Part shown: piece by piece, positions 5,412-5,429 of the stretch | Position numbering within the stretch: the first letter of the stretch is position 1 | Layout: each line of letters opens with the position of its first letter | From: a bacterium | GTDB taxonomy: Bacteria > Cyanobacteriota > Sericytochromatia > S15B-MN24 > VGJW01 | Assembly (NCBI GenBank): GCA_021790035.1 | Contig: JAJYIO010000220.1 | Span: forward strand, 1 to 5,429 | DNA length: 5,429 nucleotides | Direction: 5' to 3' | Program-made: the position numbers and the translations under genes | Notes under the pieces: model-generated | Told to the model about the DNA's origin: nothing | Databases searched by the model: none | What the model saw: only the letters and a program-made list of their open reading frames with translations

Positions 5412-5429
5412 TCCCTTGATTCAGCGCGG

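Noticed and set aside
5407..5416. AGGGATCCCT after the GMC gene as a terminator hairpin
   Set aside because: It is a palindrome without a loop, and no T-run follows. It cannot form a normal terminator stem.

Overview
The window is GC-rich bacterial chromosome (about two thirds G+C by eye). It is densely coded, with six protein genes in three blocks and no RNA gene, transposase, phage gene or CRISPR array. The twin-arginine export signal and the probable periplasmic two-subunit flavoprotein suggest a Gram-negative-type, respiring, probably environmental bacterium. Gene content alone does not fix the phylum. High-GC soil or subsurface lineages fit, but that is a guess.

Layout. Bases 1-244 hold no convincing gene but carry a perfect 11-bp hairpin and two copies of a short intergenic repeat. 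Bases 245-850 (minus strand) are a tandem pair of small YtxH-type membrane proteins, joined stop-to-start with no spacer. A 137-bp divergent spacer (851-987) separates them from a 474-residue plus-strand flavin disulfide oxidoreductase (988-2412) of the lipoamide dehydrogenase / mercuric reductase / glutathione reductase class. It keeps the catalytic residues but has an unusual redox box. A minus-strand stand-alone Lon substrate-binding-domain protein (2482-3162) converges on it; a 34-bp tandem duplication lies between them and covers the end of the Lon-domain gene. After a 108-bp divergent spacer with a TATATATT element, a two-gene plus-strand operon follows (3271-5378): a Tat-exported small subunit of the gluconate 2-dehydrogenase subunit 3 type, overlapping by ATGA a GMC-family FAD oxidoreductase with a C-x5-C-x3-C motif.

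How the genes work together. The last two genes very probably encode one enzyme: a Tat-exported small subunit that carries a signal-less flavoprotein to the periplasm, where it would oxidise an alcohol, sugar or related compound and pass electrons through a predicted iron-sulfur cluster to a cytochrome not seen here. The YtxH pair, the disulfide oxidoreductase and the Lon-domain protein suggest envelope-stress, redox and proteostasis roles, but nothing in the sequence ties them into one pathway. The most unusual non-coding signal is a set of related short repeats in the gene-free stretch at 1-244, at the very end of the window and, more faintly, between the convergent genes.
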